Shown here: positions 47,659-57,648 of the stretch, one piece after another
Position numbering within the stretch: the first letter of the stretch is position 1
How the letters are laid out: every line of letters starts with the position of its first letter
Source of the DNA: Trichomonas vaginalis G3
Taxonomy: Eukaryota; Parabasalia; Trichomonadida; Trichomonadidae
NCBI RefSeq assembly: GCF_026262505.1
Contig: NC_067203.1
Coordinates: 10,602,001 to 10,666,000, forward strand
Length of the DNA: 64,000 bases
Reading direction: 5' to 3'
Notes under the pieces: model-generated
Seen by the model: only the letters and a program-made list of their open reading frames with translations
Databases searched by the model: none
What the model was told of the DNA's origin: nothing
Translations under genes and position numbers: made by a program

Positions 47659-48366
47659 ATGCCATTTGAAAAGTCTGCACATCAGAATAAGGATGATTAC
47701 TTTAAGATTCTTCATGATTTGTTCCACAATTACAATAAAGTTGCTGTTGTCACTTCTCAACAAGTTAAATCAAATCAACTCATGAAAATTAGAACTGATA
47801 TTTCCAGCTTTGCTGAAATTGTTTTCTGTAAGAACTCATTGATGAGACGCGCTGTTGATCAGCTGAAAAGGGAAATTCCAAGCATTACTGAACTTGAAAA
47901 ATATCTCACAAATGGAGCTGGGCTTATCTTCACAAATGGATCATTCAAGGCAATCAAAGAAGTTATTGATGCAAATTGTAGATATTCAGCTGCAAAAGCA
48001 GGATCAATTGCCCCTTGTGATGTTATTATCAAAAGACAGTTGACATCAATCCCATATTACGAATATAATCTTTTCTTTGATCTCCAAATTCCTTGCAAAA
48101 TTTTCAAAGGTACAATCGAGGTTGCAGGCAAGAAACAGCTAGTTTGGAAAGGTCAAAAAATTAGAGCTTCTGAAGCCCGCGTTCTTGAAATGCTCGGCAT
48201 CAAGCCATTCAAGCATACTCTCAAAATTGAAGTTCTTTATGACAATGGTACAATATGCGATCCTGAAGCATGTGGCTTGGGCAATGAAATCGATGAGCAT
48301 CAGGAGGAGGAAGAAGAAGAGCCTATGATACTTGATGATAGTAATTATTTTGATTTTGACTTTTAA
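47659..48366 (+). CDS. Ribosomal stalk protein uL10 (P0) family, short form
   Basis: 235 residues. The uL10 rRNA-binding domain is recognisable: 'VVTSQQVKSNQLMKIR', 'FCKNSLMRRAV', 'GAGLIFTN', then P0-specific 'AAKAGSIAPCDVII' (about 111-124; human 'ARAGAIAPCEVTV') and 'ASEARVLEMLGIKPF' with 'YDNGTICDPEA' (human 'FDNGSIYNPEV'). Ordinary P0 is about 310-320 residues and has two P1/P2-binding helices plus a tail ending GFGLFD. Here those helices are missing, and the chain ends in an acidic run and DSNYFDFDF. It could be a divergent stalk base or a paralogue acting in ribosome assembly as Mrt4 does; the length suits Mrt4 but the IAPC motif favours P0. The stop lies in TAAA. Confidence 0.85.
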   Translation: MPFEKSAHQNKDDYFKILHDLFHNYNKVAVVTSQQVKSNQLMKIRTDISSFAEIVFCKNSLMRRAVDQLKREIPSITELEKYLTNGAGLIFTNGSFKAIKEVIDANCRYSAAKAGSIAPCDVIIKRQLTSIPYYEYNLFFDLQIPCKIFKGTIEVAGKKQLVWKGQKIRASEARVLEMLGIKPFKHTLKIEVLYDNGTICDPEACGLGNEIDEHQEEEEEEPMILDDSNYFDFDF

Positions 48367-48548
48367 AAATTACTTTTTCATGGAATCAAATATTAAAGAA
48401 TTAACAGAAATAAGAAAAGTCTTGCCAAAAGATACCAAATTGAAGAATGATAATATAGAATGATCAATTATAATAAAATTACATAATGCCTCATTTTGTA
48501 TGTATCAATATTTCTTTGTTTCTATTATATAACATGCTTACATTCCGC
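48367..48548. other. 3' flank of uL10 and junction with the Maverick
   Basis: AT-rich host-like spacer. The Maverick's left end must lie between here and 48730. An AG-start (AGTTAGTATACC) at 48549, where the base composition changes, is the best candidate. The partner end is outside the window. Confidence 0.35.
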
Positions 48549-48730
48549 AGTTAGTATACCAGTCTTGGGTACGGAGGCACTGCGCACCTACTTACCCATT
48601 ATATGTGAATTTGACACTTTACAAAACCGTTAACGTATATTTTACAACACAAACACAAACACCAACTTAACCTTAAATATTTATAAAGCCGCCAACCACT
48701 TCACCTCACTACTGTAAAAAATAAACGTTC

Positions 48731-49015
48731 TCACTTACAAAAGTATTGCAACTCTTCCCATTGCTGTGCTTCACACAATAGTTCATATTCTTCAGTATCG
48801 CTGCTGTCGCTCCAATCGTCAGAGTCAAAGTCACTGTCAAAATAAATGTTAGTAAGTTTTGACAAAGCTAATGAAACACGCTTACCGTTTGTATCTACTG
48901 CTTGTATATATCTTCCATTATGTTTGCTATCATAAACGCTCAAACTAACTTTACCCTTTCTCCCTCGTATCTGATAGAATGTATTTTCACGAGGAACGAA
49001 GAACAAATTCTTGAA
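48731..49015 (-). CDS. Small Maverick protein, unknown
   Basis: About 90 residues. A basic front half has a 'GRYIQAVDTNGKRV' strand-like segment; an acidic D/S stretch (DSDFDSDDWSDSSDTEE) and a short tail follow. I recognise no family and the start is not clear. It is the leftmost element gene in the window. Confidence 0.4.
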   Translation of the reverse strand, partial: FKNLFFVPRENTFYQIRGRKGKVSLSVYDSKHNGRYIQAVDTNGKRVSLALSKLTNIYFDSDFDSDDWSDSSDTEEYELLCEAQQWEELQYFCK

Positions 49016-49209
49016 CTAATGACCGTTGTAGTTTGTTATCTCAATAGTTTTCGTCATTTATATAAAAATAAACTTAAAAATAAACTTAAAAATAAATGAT
49101 ATCACCACCCTCACACGTATGAAAACATAGCACAAAAATAAATTTAGGTGAAGTGGTGAAATCTCACCTCTTTTTTCACCCGGTTTTTCACCCTGTTGAA
49201 TTCATTGCT
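49016..49209. repeat. Maverick spacer with short tandem repeats
   Basis: Three tandem copies of an AAAAATAAACTT-type unit (about 49063-49097) are followed by several TTTTTCACC/GGTGA words (49145-49195). They could be protein-binding sites; no gene seen. Confidence 0.45.
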
Positions 49210-49446
49210 TTATAACTCTCTTCCTTTCTCCAACTCTTCTAACTTCTTCTTAAGTTCAGCAATGTTGTCCTCATGAAGTTTAATCTTTCTCAAAATTCCT
49301 TCTTTATCTAATGGTTGCTTTATCTTTCTAAACTGAACTCTACCATCCTTCATAGTATGAATGTAAAAACCTTCTGGAATAGTTCCTGATTTAATGTATT
49401 CTACCAAAAACTTTTGTTTCATTGCTTCAGTGACTTTAGTCGTCAT
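49210..49446 (-). CDS. Small basic Maverick protein
   Basis: 78 residues from the ATG at 49444-49446 (MTTKVTEAMK). The middle 'GFYIHTMKDGRVQFRKIKQPL' splits as GFYIHTMKDGR and VQFRKIKQPL, and resembles 'FYYVSQSKDGKIYVRKRKVPL' (FYYVSQSKDGK, IYVRKRKVPL) in the 142-residue protein at 51598-52026. The C-terminal third (KLHEDNIAELKKKLEELEK) is a short coiled coil. A TTTTTATT box sits 8 bases before the start. Function unknown; a virion or nucleoid component is possible. Confidence 0.6.
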   Translation of the reverse strand: MTTKVTEAMKQKFLVEYIKSGTIPEGFYIHTMKDGRVQFRKIKQPLDKEGILRKIKLHEDNIAELKKKLEELEKGREL

Positions 49447-49454
49447 TTCAATCA

Positions 49455-49462
49455 AATAAAAA
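49455..49462 (-). promoter_or_regulatory. Maverick start-proximal box (TTTTTATT)
   Basis: Eight bases before the ATG at 49446 on the minus strand. One of seven similarly placed TTTTTAT(C/T) boxes in the element. Confidence 0.45.
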
Positions 49463-49494
49463 TTTTAATATTAAATAAAAATAACGTTATTTTT

Positions 49495-49965
49495 TCAGTA
49501 AGGAAACGCAGGAGTTTTACGATTTATTTGAGGAGTAGGTTCTGGTTTAAATGTTGGAGTCGGTTTAGGAGTTGACTTTTGAATAGGAGTTTGTACTTCC
49601 ATAGGTTCAGGAGTCATTGAAGGTTTTGCTTGTGAAGTCGTTGGTTTTGACGTTGGTTTTGGCGAAGGTGTTGGAGTTTGTTTAACTTCGGCTACTTCAG
49701 TATTATTTACAACATTTGCTTTATTTCTTTTCAACATCATAACTGCTCCTGCTGTAGCTAGCAAACCTAGTGGGAGACCATATCTTATATAAGGACTTGA
49801 CCAAATGCTATTTTTGACAGGAGCTGGTGGAACACCTAACCTTGGTGAGACTGCTCTTTGCCATTGTGCAGCTCGTAAGAAATATTCAATAGGTGCTCCA
49901 TAATCGTTTGGTAAAGTTTGTTTCATAGATGGTGAAGGTTCACGAGAGCTTGATGAAGAACTCAT
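49495..49965 (-). CDS. Maverick membrane protein with Pro/Thr-rich tail
   Basis: 156 residues from the ATG at 49963-49965. A serine-rich N-terminus is followed by 'APIEYFLRAAQW', then one hydrophobic segment (about 70-85, 'YGLPLGLLATAGAVMML') with basic residues after it. The tail is built of TP and KP repeats. It lies directly downstream of the capsid gene on the same strand, so a virion or membrane role is likely, but I recognise no family. Confidence 0.6.
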   Translation of the reverse strand: MSSSSSSREPSPSMKQTLPNDYGAPIEYFLRAAQWQRAVSPRLGVPPAPVKNSIWSSPYIRYGLPLGLLATAGAVMMLKRNKANVVNNTEVAEVKQTPTPSPKPTSKPTTSQAKPSMTPEPMEVQTPIQKSTPKPTPTFKPEPTPQINRKTPAFPY

Positions 49966-49994
49966 TTATAAGCTTTAAAATAAACGTTCATCCT

Positions 49995-51570
49995 TTATTC
50001 CTCACTGTCGTCCGCAGCTAAGTTATAGTCATCTAATCTTATTATTGGGATTCCATTAGCACGCACCTGAATGGCAAAGCAACAATCCCTCATAAATCCA
50101 ATAAGTGGCTTTGGTACATTTTCAGTTGCTAGTTCAATAGGTCCTTTAACAGACAATTTGTATGTTATTGGAGCAGTAGATGTTTGACCTTGCTGGAAGC
50201 AAAAGTCCACTTCTGTTGGAAAACCACATAAGAAATGTGTGTTGTCATAGCTATCCCATTTATGTTCCACACTACCATCATCCACCAATGACCTCATAAC
50301 ATCTTCATTAAATCCAATCATATCATTGTTTGTATTGCAAGCGTTCGCAACCATTTCATAAAATACAGGTCCATATGATTTTTCAGGTTCTGCAGGCATA
50401 TTTCCATAAGCTCCCATGGAAAGCTGAAGATATTTAAACTTAGGGTTCTCAAAATTAACATAATAGTTGTCTTTCTTTCTAAATAGTGCCCAAATACTTT
50501 TAACATTAATAGGCGTATAAGCTGCTGTAAATGTTGCACTTGAACTATCTGTATTCTTTGAGAATGAACCGTCCATAGGAATCCAATCCATAACTTTAAC
50601 AGGAAAACATAAAGCCTCGTTTGTATAATGTTCTACAAGTTCTGTATAAATGTTAGGGTCTAAAGAGAATGATTTTGGATGAATGAAACATTCATTAAAA
50701 TCCATCTTTGTTCGAAATAGTTGCTGGGTTACAGTTGTAATAGTAACTGTTCCACTAGCTTCTATTGCCTTCGTTATCATAGTGAATGGTTCATTCCATG
50801 GAACAAATTTATTTGTCGGTGGATTTGAATCTGAAGCAAATGCAACTTTAAGAGTTGGATTGAAAGCAATGATATCATTTACAGATATAGATGTGCATTG
50901 TAAGGCGTCGCTACTGAACTTTACTTTAAGCTGAATGTTTCCTGCAAAAGCTGGAATAAATCGAATAGCTTCTAATGGAAGGAATCTTCTAACAGGAATT
51001 CTTAAACGAAGCTTAAAATCAAATGATTTTCCTGCTGTAATTGGACCACTAACAATTTGTCCTGTTCTGCATGTTCCCGAATGACTCCATACATCTTCAT
51101 GTCGAGTCTTTGAGAAAACATCTACTTTCTTTATTTGTTCGGTAGTTTGTGAGTTTGAAGTATATATATGCTTCTTCTCTTGCGTTGTCTTGAGAATATA
51201 CGATACGACCATTTGCAAGGATTTGATATCCAGCAACTGCATAGAAAGCGTCATCGAAACCAATCCAAAATCCTGGTGGGTTTGTTTTATTGGAACCTGA
51301 ACCAATTTCTTTATCTACAATAAATTGACCTTCCATTTTATACGTAATGAATGTATTGTAAAGGTCCAACATATTTTCACCAGGAGGTGAGAGATTGAAT
51401 GTTACCCATGTGTTATCTTTAGCAGTTCCAGGTTGTGATGGAATCTTTGCGTCAGAATATTTTCTATTAGTGTCACCAATTTGAACTGCATTGTCTATGA
51501 TATCGAAATATGAGCGAATCTGATGAATATGCTCTGCTGGAGTAAATTCGTTTAACTGTTCGTTCTGCAT
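49995..51570 (-). pseudogene. Maverick major capsid protein region (double jelly-roll)
   Basis: Length, gene order and content fit the Polinton major capsid protein. The N-terminal part has 'WVTFNLSPPGENMLDLYNT' and 'YAVAGYQILANGRIVYS'. Later parts have 'FDFKLRLRIPVRRFLPLEA', typical of the strand-rich region in this family, and 'CFPVKVMDWIPMDG'. Product: a jelly-roll trimer that would form the icosahedral shell. This copy is broken, with about one interruption. It lies between two small element genes on the same strand. Confidence 0.7.
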
Positions 51571-51582
51571 GTCTTTGATTCG

Positions 51583-51590
51583 GATAAAAA
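51583..51590 (-). promoter_or_regulatory. Maverick start-proximal box (TTTTTATC)
   Basis: Twelve bases before the first ATG of the capsid region, minus strand. Confidence 0.45.
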
Positions 51591-51597
51591 TATCTCT

Positions 51598-52026
51598 TTA
51601 CTTCATTATTCTCACTCTTCTTCTTGGCATTCGTGGTGGAAGTTGTTTCTTGACATTTTCAATGAACTGTACATTCTCTTTTGTCTCAACTTCTTTCACT
51701 GGTGGGTCAGGGTTCTTTGACTCGGTTTGCTTTTCAATGAAATTCACGAACTTTGCAATAAGCTCTTGGTTCGTTATTGAAAGTACATCTGGCTTCTTTT
51801 CTTCTGGTTCTATTGACTTTTCAGTTTGAATAGAAGGTTTTATATGGGCTTCGCCCTCGGTGCCATGCACCTTAATGTTGTCGCTCTCTGTATTCGCTAA
51901 TGGAACCTTTCTTTTTCTTACATATATTTTACCATCTTTACTCTGACTTACATAATAGAAAGGATGTTGTATTCCTCTGGCGTCATTTAATATAATAGAC
52001 TCTCGCTCTGATTTTGACAAGCTCAT
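51598..52026 (-). CDS. Maverick small protein with basic tail
   Basis: 142 residues from the ATG at 52024-52026. The N-terminal 'DARGIQHPFYYVSQSKDGK' segment shares a strand motif with the 78-residue protein at 49210. An acidic/helical middle (IKPSIQTEKSIEPEEKKPD) and an arginine-rich end (PPRMPRRRVRIMK) follow. The basic tail suggests nucleic-acid binding or a core protein; family unknown. It is divergent from the small plus-strand gene at 52072. Confidence 0.55.
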   Translation of the reverse strand: MSLSKSERESIILNDARGIQHPFYYVSQSKDGKIYVRKRKVPLANTESDNIKVHGTEGEAHIKPSIQTEKSIEPEEKKPDVLSITNQELIAKFVNFIEKQTESKNPDPPVKEVETKENVQFIENVKKQLPPRMPRRRVRIMK

Positions 52027-52054
52027 TTTACATCGGTTAAAGTTTTAATTTTGT

Positions 52055-52062
52055 TTTTTATC
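52055..52062 (+). promoter_or_regulatory. Maverick start-proximal box (TTTTTATC)
   Basis: Nine bases before the ATG at 52072. Confidence 0.5.
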
Positions 52063-52071
52063 TGCAGTCAA

Positions 52072-52305
52072 ATGACTCAGACAATAGATGTTGAAGCATT
52101 GAAGAAAGAAATTCGCGAGCAAATTTTATCCGAATTGAAGGAACAAAAACAAGAACAAAAGCCAGAGAGACCAAAGAGAAAACTTAGTGAAAGACAACTT
52201 GCTGCATTAGCTGCTGGAAGACAGAAGAACCCACGTTTGCTGGCGAAGAAAGCTAGAGAAGAAGCTGAAGCAAAAGCTAAAGAAGCTGAAGCAAAGAAAG
52301 AGTAA
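52072..52305 (+). CDS. Small charged helical Maverick protein
   Basis: 77 residues from the ATG at 52072 (MTQTIDVEALKK); an upstream TTG extension is unlikely. It is almost entirely charged helix: 'EALKKEIREQILSELKEQ', a basic 'RPKRKLSERQLAALAAGRQK' centre, and a Lys/Glu/Ala tail. The basic centre resembles small DNA-binding or core proteins. Precedes the possible minor capsid gene by 24 bases on the same strand. Confidence 0.6.
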   Translation: MTQTIDVEALKKEIREQILSELKEQKQEQKPERPKRKLSERQLAALAAGRQKNPRLLAKKAREEAEAKAKEAEAKKE

Positions 52306-52313
52306 ATGGTTTA

Positions 52314-52321
52314 TTTTTATC
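52314..52321 (+). promoter_or_regulatory. Maverick start-proximal box (TTTTTATC)
   Basis: Eight bases before the ATG at 52330. Confidence 0.5.
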
Positions 52322-52329
52322 GGAACTAA

Positions 52330-53185
52330 ATGTATAGACAAATACCTTTATCTGTTGCATTTAGTAGTGAAAACCCTGACGTCAAAATAAAGGGGAACAG
52401 AGTAACGTTTAAGTTTCCAACAGACTGGATTGTGAACATAAATGAAGAGAAGTACATTGGCATAACAAATATGTATATAACACGTGCTTTCAGAAAGGTT
52501 GACTTTATACTTCAAGTCGAGATAGAAAATGACGAACAGTCTTTAAGCGCCCAAAACATTCACATATACAAATACTTTAAAGACGATACAACATTGCAAC
52601 AATGTATGATTTCATTTAATGAAATGTTCGAGAAAAAGTTTAACATTGAAGTACAAACTTTACAGCCTTTACGTGAGTTTCTTGCACAACTGAAAGAAGA
52701 AGGTAGTCAGCCACAACTTATAGACTTTCATTATGAATTTAATGAAAATGAAGATGGAACACATGACTGTCAGTTTGTTATATATTCACCATTCAATGAA
52801 GTAGCTAAAAAGAAAGAAAATCCATTACGTATAAGATTTCAAATCTCTGAACCCAATGAAGATTTCAAGAATGTTTTCAATTATTATGCAATGCTTCCGA
52901 GGAAAAATGAATTTTCAAAGATTGTAACACCTGGCATTTGGGATAGAAAGCAAGCTATATTATATTCAAACTTAAGTAAGGGAGTTGAAAATGAGTTCAT
53001 TGGTCATACAAGAACTTCACACTTCCTAACCCTAAATACTATAAATTAACTGGCTTCAATCGTGAGTTTTGGATAGACATGTTCTCTACTCATGACCATA
53101 ACTGCCCAGTGTTCTTACCTCCAGACCATAAGGACTGTCTCTACATTGAAGCACAACTCTTAAACTCTACCATCGCAGTATTGTA
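52330..53185 (+). pseudogene. Possible Maverick minor capsid (penton-like) region
   Basis: A strand-rich protein of about 280 residues with 'RVTFKFPTDWIVNINEEKYIG' near the N-terminus and a distinctive proline/aromatic C-terminal region. Polintons usually carry a minor capsid (penton) gene next to the major capsid gene, and size and position suit that. I cannot see a diagnostic motif, so the name is inference. The copy appears broken, with about one interruption. Confidence 0.45.
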
Positions 53186-53291
53186 AATGACCACATGGGC
53201 TTCGCCCTTGCCGCTAGCGGCTTATTTTTATCATGAATGGTCTCACTGCTGACAAAAATAAATGACCTCATTATTTTTCTCATTCATGACC

Positions 53292-55516
53292 TCAGAACTT
53301 AAGCTTTCTTATGAATGAAGTCTTAGTCTGAATAGAAAAGTTAAACTTTTCAGCAAAGCAAGGACTAGAAGACTTACATAAGTCAAATCCAATCTCTTGA
53401 CCGTCATAAAGTGCTTTATATAACTTCATAACACTGAACTCAGAGTCTTTGTCAAATTTTCCTTGCGGAACCATTAAACCTTTATCTTCATCATAGAAAC
53501 ACTGAACAGAGTCAGGAAACATTTCATTAGCGGTTAAAGCAATAACATCTTGCTTCACGCCTTTCATTCTGCAGTGAAATGCAACTTCATTTAAATCATT
53601 CGTGAGTAAGTCTATGTAAGTCTTCTTTCCACAAAATATTGACTTGTATGCTAAACTTTGTTTATCTTTTGTGATTTCTGCAAAGTCGCTATGAAATTGA
53701 CCAAGGTTTTTACCAATGAGAACTCTTCCATAACGTTTCTCAAACTCTTCAGCTAAACGAGGGATATCTTCATTGTAGAGATGCATACTGTCCGTATCGC
53801 TATAAAAGATGTCCATTCCTAAGTCCTCAGCAGTACAGAATACTTCACACATTATTCTCTTCGACAAAGATAAGATATTAACACCTAAGGGGCAAAAGTT
53901 AAAGTGTCTGCAAATGCTTTTCGTTAGCTTGAAAATAGTTTTATCTGAACCATCCAAACCTTCGAACTTCACTATATGGTTGTAGTTTCTGATGGCATAT
54001 CTTATAGCATCTTTGTCATCTACTATGGTTATTTTTGACTCAATAGGAGATAGAATAGTTTTGCCATAAATACTGTTCAGAATGAGCTTTATATTTTCTT
54101 GCAAAGGATTTCCTTCTTTCTTATACTTTAACCTTAACTCAAACAACTTCTTTACTTCATCTCTTATTCTAATATCTCTGTTTCCATCGTAGTAGTATCC
54201 TTGCAACACTTCACATTTGACACCTTGATATTTTATAAGGTCTTGTAATGTTATATGGTCAACATACATGAGACAGCAAGAGTTTGAACTTCTGGGAACG
54301 TTAAGTTCTGGATTTAGTTCAGGGTCACAAACTATTAAAGGAAAGTGTCTATGTATGCTAATCTCTTTTATCTTAATGAGAACAAAGAAGCCAGACATAA
54401 ACTTTTCACCAATGGGTTCCTTTTGGTCGTCATCGAATAAATGCTTTAACAAATATTCAGAACTTAACATCTCATCCTTCAATACTTTTGGAATTCCTTC
54501 TAAAGTATAAAGTCTTGCTATAGCGGATGGATATAATGAAACAGCGTCGAAGTCAGCAATGAGTTTCTTTTCGCTCTTTTGTTTCATGTTATCTGACAAC
54601 ATACATCTTCCACCTTGAATGCATCTCGAAATAAATTCTCTTGGTTTATTTGAGAGGTCATAAAGATTTCCATTCGGGAAGTATACTCTGTTCTCAAACA
54701 ATTTGTTAGCATAGAACAAATACTAACGTAGTCATAAACGTTTAAATCAAACTCTTTCAATAAGTCATTGCGGAACTTTACAAAACCTTCTCTTAAAATT
54801 CTTACATCTTGTTTGCAGTAAAACGTGCTATATTTTTCTAAGTCGAAGTTGTTTTCATCTATTCTGCAACCTTTGATGGAATCTATGTTTTTCATAAATG
54901 TATCTGCATCCTGGATAAACTTACATGCTTCAGAAATGACACCAGTTCTGTTGTCATTTGCTAACAAAGTACTGCTGTAGTAGTTATATGGAAATACTTC
55001 TTTCGGTCCTGTTTGTAAGTTAAACATAGCAGGAAATAGTTTAAGCTTCTTATTTATAACACTGTAAGAGTCTTTTATAATAATTGCCCGTCCTTTATAT
55101 GAACCAGTTATTTGCATTGTTCGTGAACCTTTAATGATGGGAGTTCCTTTCACTTCTGTCATGTGTCTTAAGATGAAGTTTATATCATAGCTGAGGTTAT
55201 GGAAATATATTAAACTCTTGTCAGGAAGTCGCTCCAAAAATTCTGTTGCACAGCTTTGACCCCATATGCTTTCACTCACTGAACCATCTTCACTGTCGTA
55301 ACAGATGTTAAAAGCATTATGAAAGCCGTCTGTGCTACACTCAAAGTCAGCAAAGAAAACATGCTCAGGAATGAACTTACATTTAGCTTTATTTGCTTCT
55401 TTTGACTCTGCTTTCTTCTTCAGTTGTACACAATACTTTGGAGCATATGTCAAATCTTTAAATGGTGCAAGGTTCTGTTTATATAAGTCAGTCGATATAT
55501 GTGAAAAGTTCTCCAT
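53292..55516 (-). pseudogene. Protein-primed family B DNA polymerase region of the Maverick
   Basis: Exonuclease motifs are present: 'FFADFECSTDG' (Exo I, D-x-E), 'YFHNLSYDINFIL' (Exo II) and 'YCKQDV' (Exo III). The polymerase motifs are 'DAVSLYPSA' (A), 'LILNSIYGKT' (B) and 'YSDTDSMHLY' (C). The layout matches the protein-primed group used by Polintons, adenoviruses and linear plasmids, which would copy the element from its terminal repeats. The region is broken, with about one or two interruptions. An element-coded N-terminal extension probably lies at 55795-56604. Confidence 0.88.
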
Positions 55517-55794
55517 AAGAAATAGGTTCGAAATATTTGCACTCCCACAATGTTTTCATAACATCCCATAGCGGTGTAGTTCTATCCATGCGAACTACAT
55601 ATTTATCTTCTCTCTTTGTATAAATCTTCATCTGTTTCTCAATGTTCATTCACACCACACTCCTTCAAGATTTCTATATAGTTGCGAATGAAATATGTTG
55701 TCATTGGAAGTCTTTCATTTAGCATGTAGTGGTCCTTCAACAAGAAGTAAGTCAATAGTTCGAACAGTTTCACATTCTTTTGGTATATATCTCT

Positions 55795-56604
55795 TTATTT
55801 CATTATGTCTTGAGTCATTGAAATAACAATGGTAACATTAAATGCTATACAGTTGCCGTCAGAAATTTCTTGTACTTTACTTTGAGGAAAGTCTCTAACA
55901 CGAATGACTTCTCTCATGTGGTCAATAGTTTCTTCATTTACTCCAGCCTGAATGCAAGCATAAACGAAGCAGTTATCTTCTGTCATAAGTGTTGCAGTTC
56001 TTTTGTTCAGTTCATTGAAGATTTGGTAGCGTTCAAGATTTATAGGTAATGTGCAAAGATACTTCCAGAACTGACCGCTTCTCTTCTTATAAAACTTCTT
56101 TTCACCATTATCTTTCCAAAAGCTTTCTATAAGTGCTGGGTTTCCTGTTTGCTTAAGAGCTTCCAAAATGGCTTTCTGGTCATTTGTCAGTGTGCTTTCA
56201 TCTCTATATGGTCTCTTTTTTGGTTTGCCTTTCTTTACATCTGACATCGTTAAGCCTTCATATTCTGTTAAATCATACATCTTTATTTCAGTAAGATTCT
56301 TTATGTTTGTCAAGAAGAAGTCATAGTGCATTTCAACAATACCTGCAGCATTTGCTTCTATCTCTGATATAAAGTTCTCCTTCAAGAGCTGATGTAGTAA
56401 TGTTCCAATATTATTGAGGTTTAACGTAGAACATTCATACTTTCCACCAAGTTTATAACATACCATCCATCTTTGTTGGGAGTTTATTTTAATCTTCTCT
56501 AAGAGTCTCATGAAAACCTTACCGAAATGTTTGTGTAAGTAGTCTCTGTTTGGTTCATCTAAAGCTTCGATGTTAAAGTCAATGAGTCTATTGCCTGACT
56601 TCAC
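55795..56604 (-). CDS. N-terminal polymerase-associated protein or domain
   Basis: 269 residues, with 'DNCFVYACIQAGV' and 'IRVRDFPQSKVQEIS' near the end. An NCF(V/I)YA..QAGV stretch followed by 'FP.SK..EI' is, to my knowledge, typical of the region ahead of the exonuclease in polymerase proteins of Maverick-type elements, so this may be the polymerase's own N-terminal part or a terminal-protein-like partner. It overlaps the next upstream minus-strand gene by four bases. The stretch 55517-55794 also looks coding. Confidence 0.5.
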   Translation of the reverse strand: MKSGNRLIDFNIEALDEPNRDYLHKHFGKVFMRLLEKIKINSQQRWMVCYKLGGKYECSTLNLNNIGTLLHQLLKENFISEIEANAAGIVEMHYDFFLTNIKNLTEIKMYDLTEYEGLTMSDVKKGKPKKRPYRDESTLTNDQKAILEALKQTGNPALIESFWKDNGEKKFYKKRSGQFWKYLCTLPINLERYQIFNELNKRTATLMTEDNCFVYACIQAGVNEETIDHMREVIRVRDFPQSKVQEISDGNCIAFNVTIVISMTQDIMK

Positions 56605-57071
56605 ATTCTCTTCCTATTCTCTTCATCTTTCTTTAACCATCTCTCACCTTCTTTTGGTTTGTCGTCAATGGAACGAATGACATCGTTAGCTTTGCGAACT
56701 TGTTCTATAGCGCTCTTAAACATCTCTCTTCTCTGTTGTTTCAGTGTGTCGTCTCTTCTTCTTGTTTCACCAACGTTTGCATTTGTTATGTCAAACATTT
56801 CTCTTCTTACTTCATGAGGTACTGAACGTCTATGATATAAGTCAATAGCAACGTCATTTAAAGGAAATGCTCTTGCATGGACTTCGTCCTCGCCGCGTTG
56901 CGGCTTTATGAACTCATGAATTCTATCATAACTTATTGCACCATTATAGTCATTGAGGATGTCAGCGAGTGCTTTTTTGTTTGTTGCGTAATGCTTTGCA
57001 ACATCTATATTAGCTTCTGTAAGAAGTTGTTTTATTTCCGAGTGTTCTAACTTAGACAACTTCCGATACAT
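56601..57071 (-). CDS. Maverick protein with SAP-like N-terminus
   Basis: 156 residues from the ATG at 57069-57071 (MYRKLSKLEH). 'EIKQLLTEANIDVAKHYATNK' and 'ALADILNDYNG' loosely fit a SAP-type helix pair (DNA or matrix binding). The rest is charged and helical with many arginines (ETRRRDDTLKQQRREMFK). It is divergent from the plus-strand gene at 57164. Function unknown; a DNA-binding role is a guess. Confidence 0.55.
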   Translation of the reverse strand: MYRKLSKLEHSEIKQLLTEANIDVAKHYATNKKALADILNDYNGAISYDRIHEFIKPQRGEDEVHARAFPLNDVAIDLYHRRSVPHEVRREMFDITNANVGETRRRDDTLKQQRREMFKSAIEQVRKANDVIRSIDDKPKEGERWLKKDEENRKRM

Positions 57072-57081
57072 TTTAGTAGGA

Positions 57082-57089
57082 AATAAAAA
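57082..57089 (-). promoter_or_regulatory. Maverick start-proximal box (TTTTTATT)
   Basis: Ten bases before the ATG at 57071 on the minus strand. A plus-strand box of the same form at 57153-57160 serves the divergent gene. Confidence 0.45.
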
Positions 57090-57163
57090 AATATTTTTTT
57101 TTGAAAAAATTAGATTAGATTTTTTAAAGTTATTTTTCAAAATAATTTAATATTTTTATTTTA

Positions 57164-57636
57164 ATGAAACACATGCAAGATTGCAAGTTCTTTTCATACA
57201 ATGCTCTCGCTAATGCCATCAAGAATGAGTTCAATAATGCTTCAAATGTTAATGTTATCTTTAACAAGAAGTTTGTGAAAGAATCTAAGTTTGGTCAGTA
57301 TGTCAGACCATTAGCTATCGTCATTGACCGCAAACGTTATACTTCACAAGAGTTAGCAGTAGTTTTGAAACAAAAGAGTTTCTTCGTGAATGTCAAAGAT
57401 ATCATTATACTGTCATAAAGAACTCTAACATTGACTTCTTCAGTATTGCTTTAAATCTTTCCGAACAGAAAGAATATAAGAAGGGTGAAACAAATGTGAA
57501 ATATTATCCTTCATCTCTGAAGACAATAACGAACAAAGATGTTATACAGAAATTCTTACCAAAGGTTGAAGAAGCTTCTATTGACATTGACGAAGAAAGT
57601 GAAATGGTTGAAGAAATTGACCCTGAAGCTTTATAA
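57164..57636 (+). pseudogene. Small unknown Maverick gene region
   Basis: Encodes a basic N-terminal part ('ALANAIKNEFNNASNVNVIF', 'RPLAIVIDRKRYTSQELA') and an acidic C-terminal end rich in Glu. I recognise no family. It appears broken, with about one interruption. It is the last element gene before the tandem repeats that border the primase-helicase cassette. Confidence 0.45.
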
Positions 57637-57648
57637 GAAAATTTATTT

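Noticed and set aside
1-48366. Spliceosomal introns
   Set aside because: The trichomonad branch/acceptor word ACTAACACACAG was not seen on either strand, and the host genes read through without gaps.
48541-48610. Possible tRNA or small RNA gene in a GC-richer patch
   Set aside because: No A/B boxes or cloverleaf could be drawn; more likely the Maverick end.
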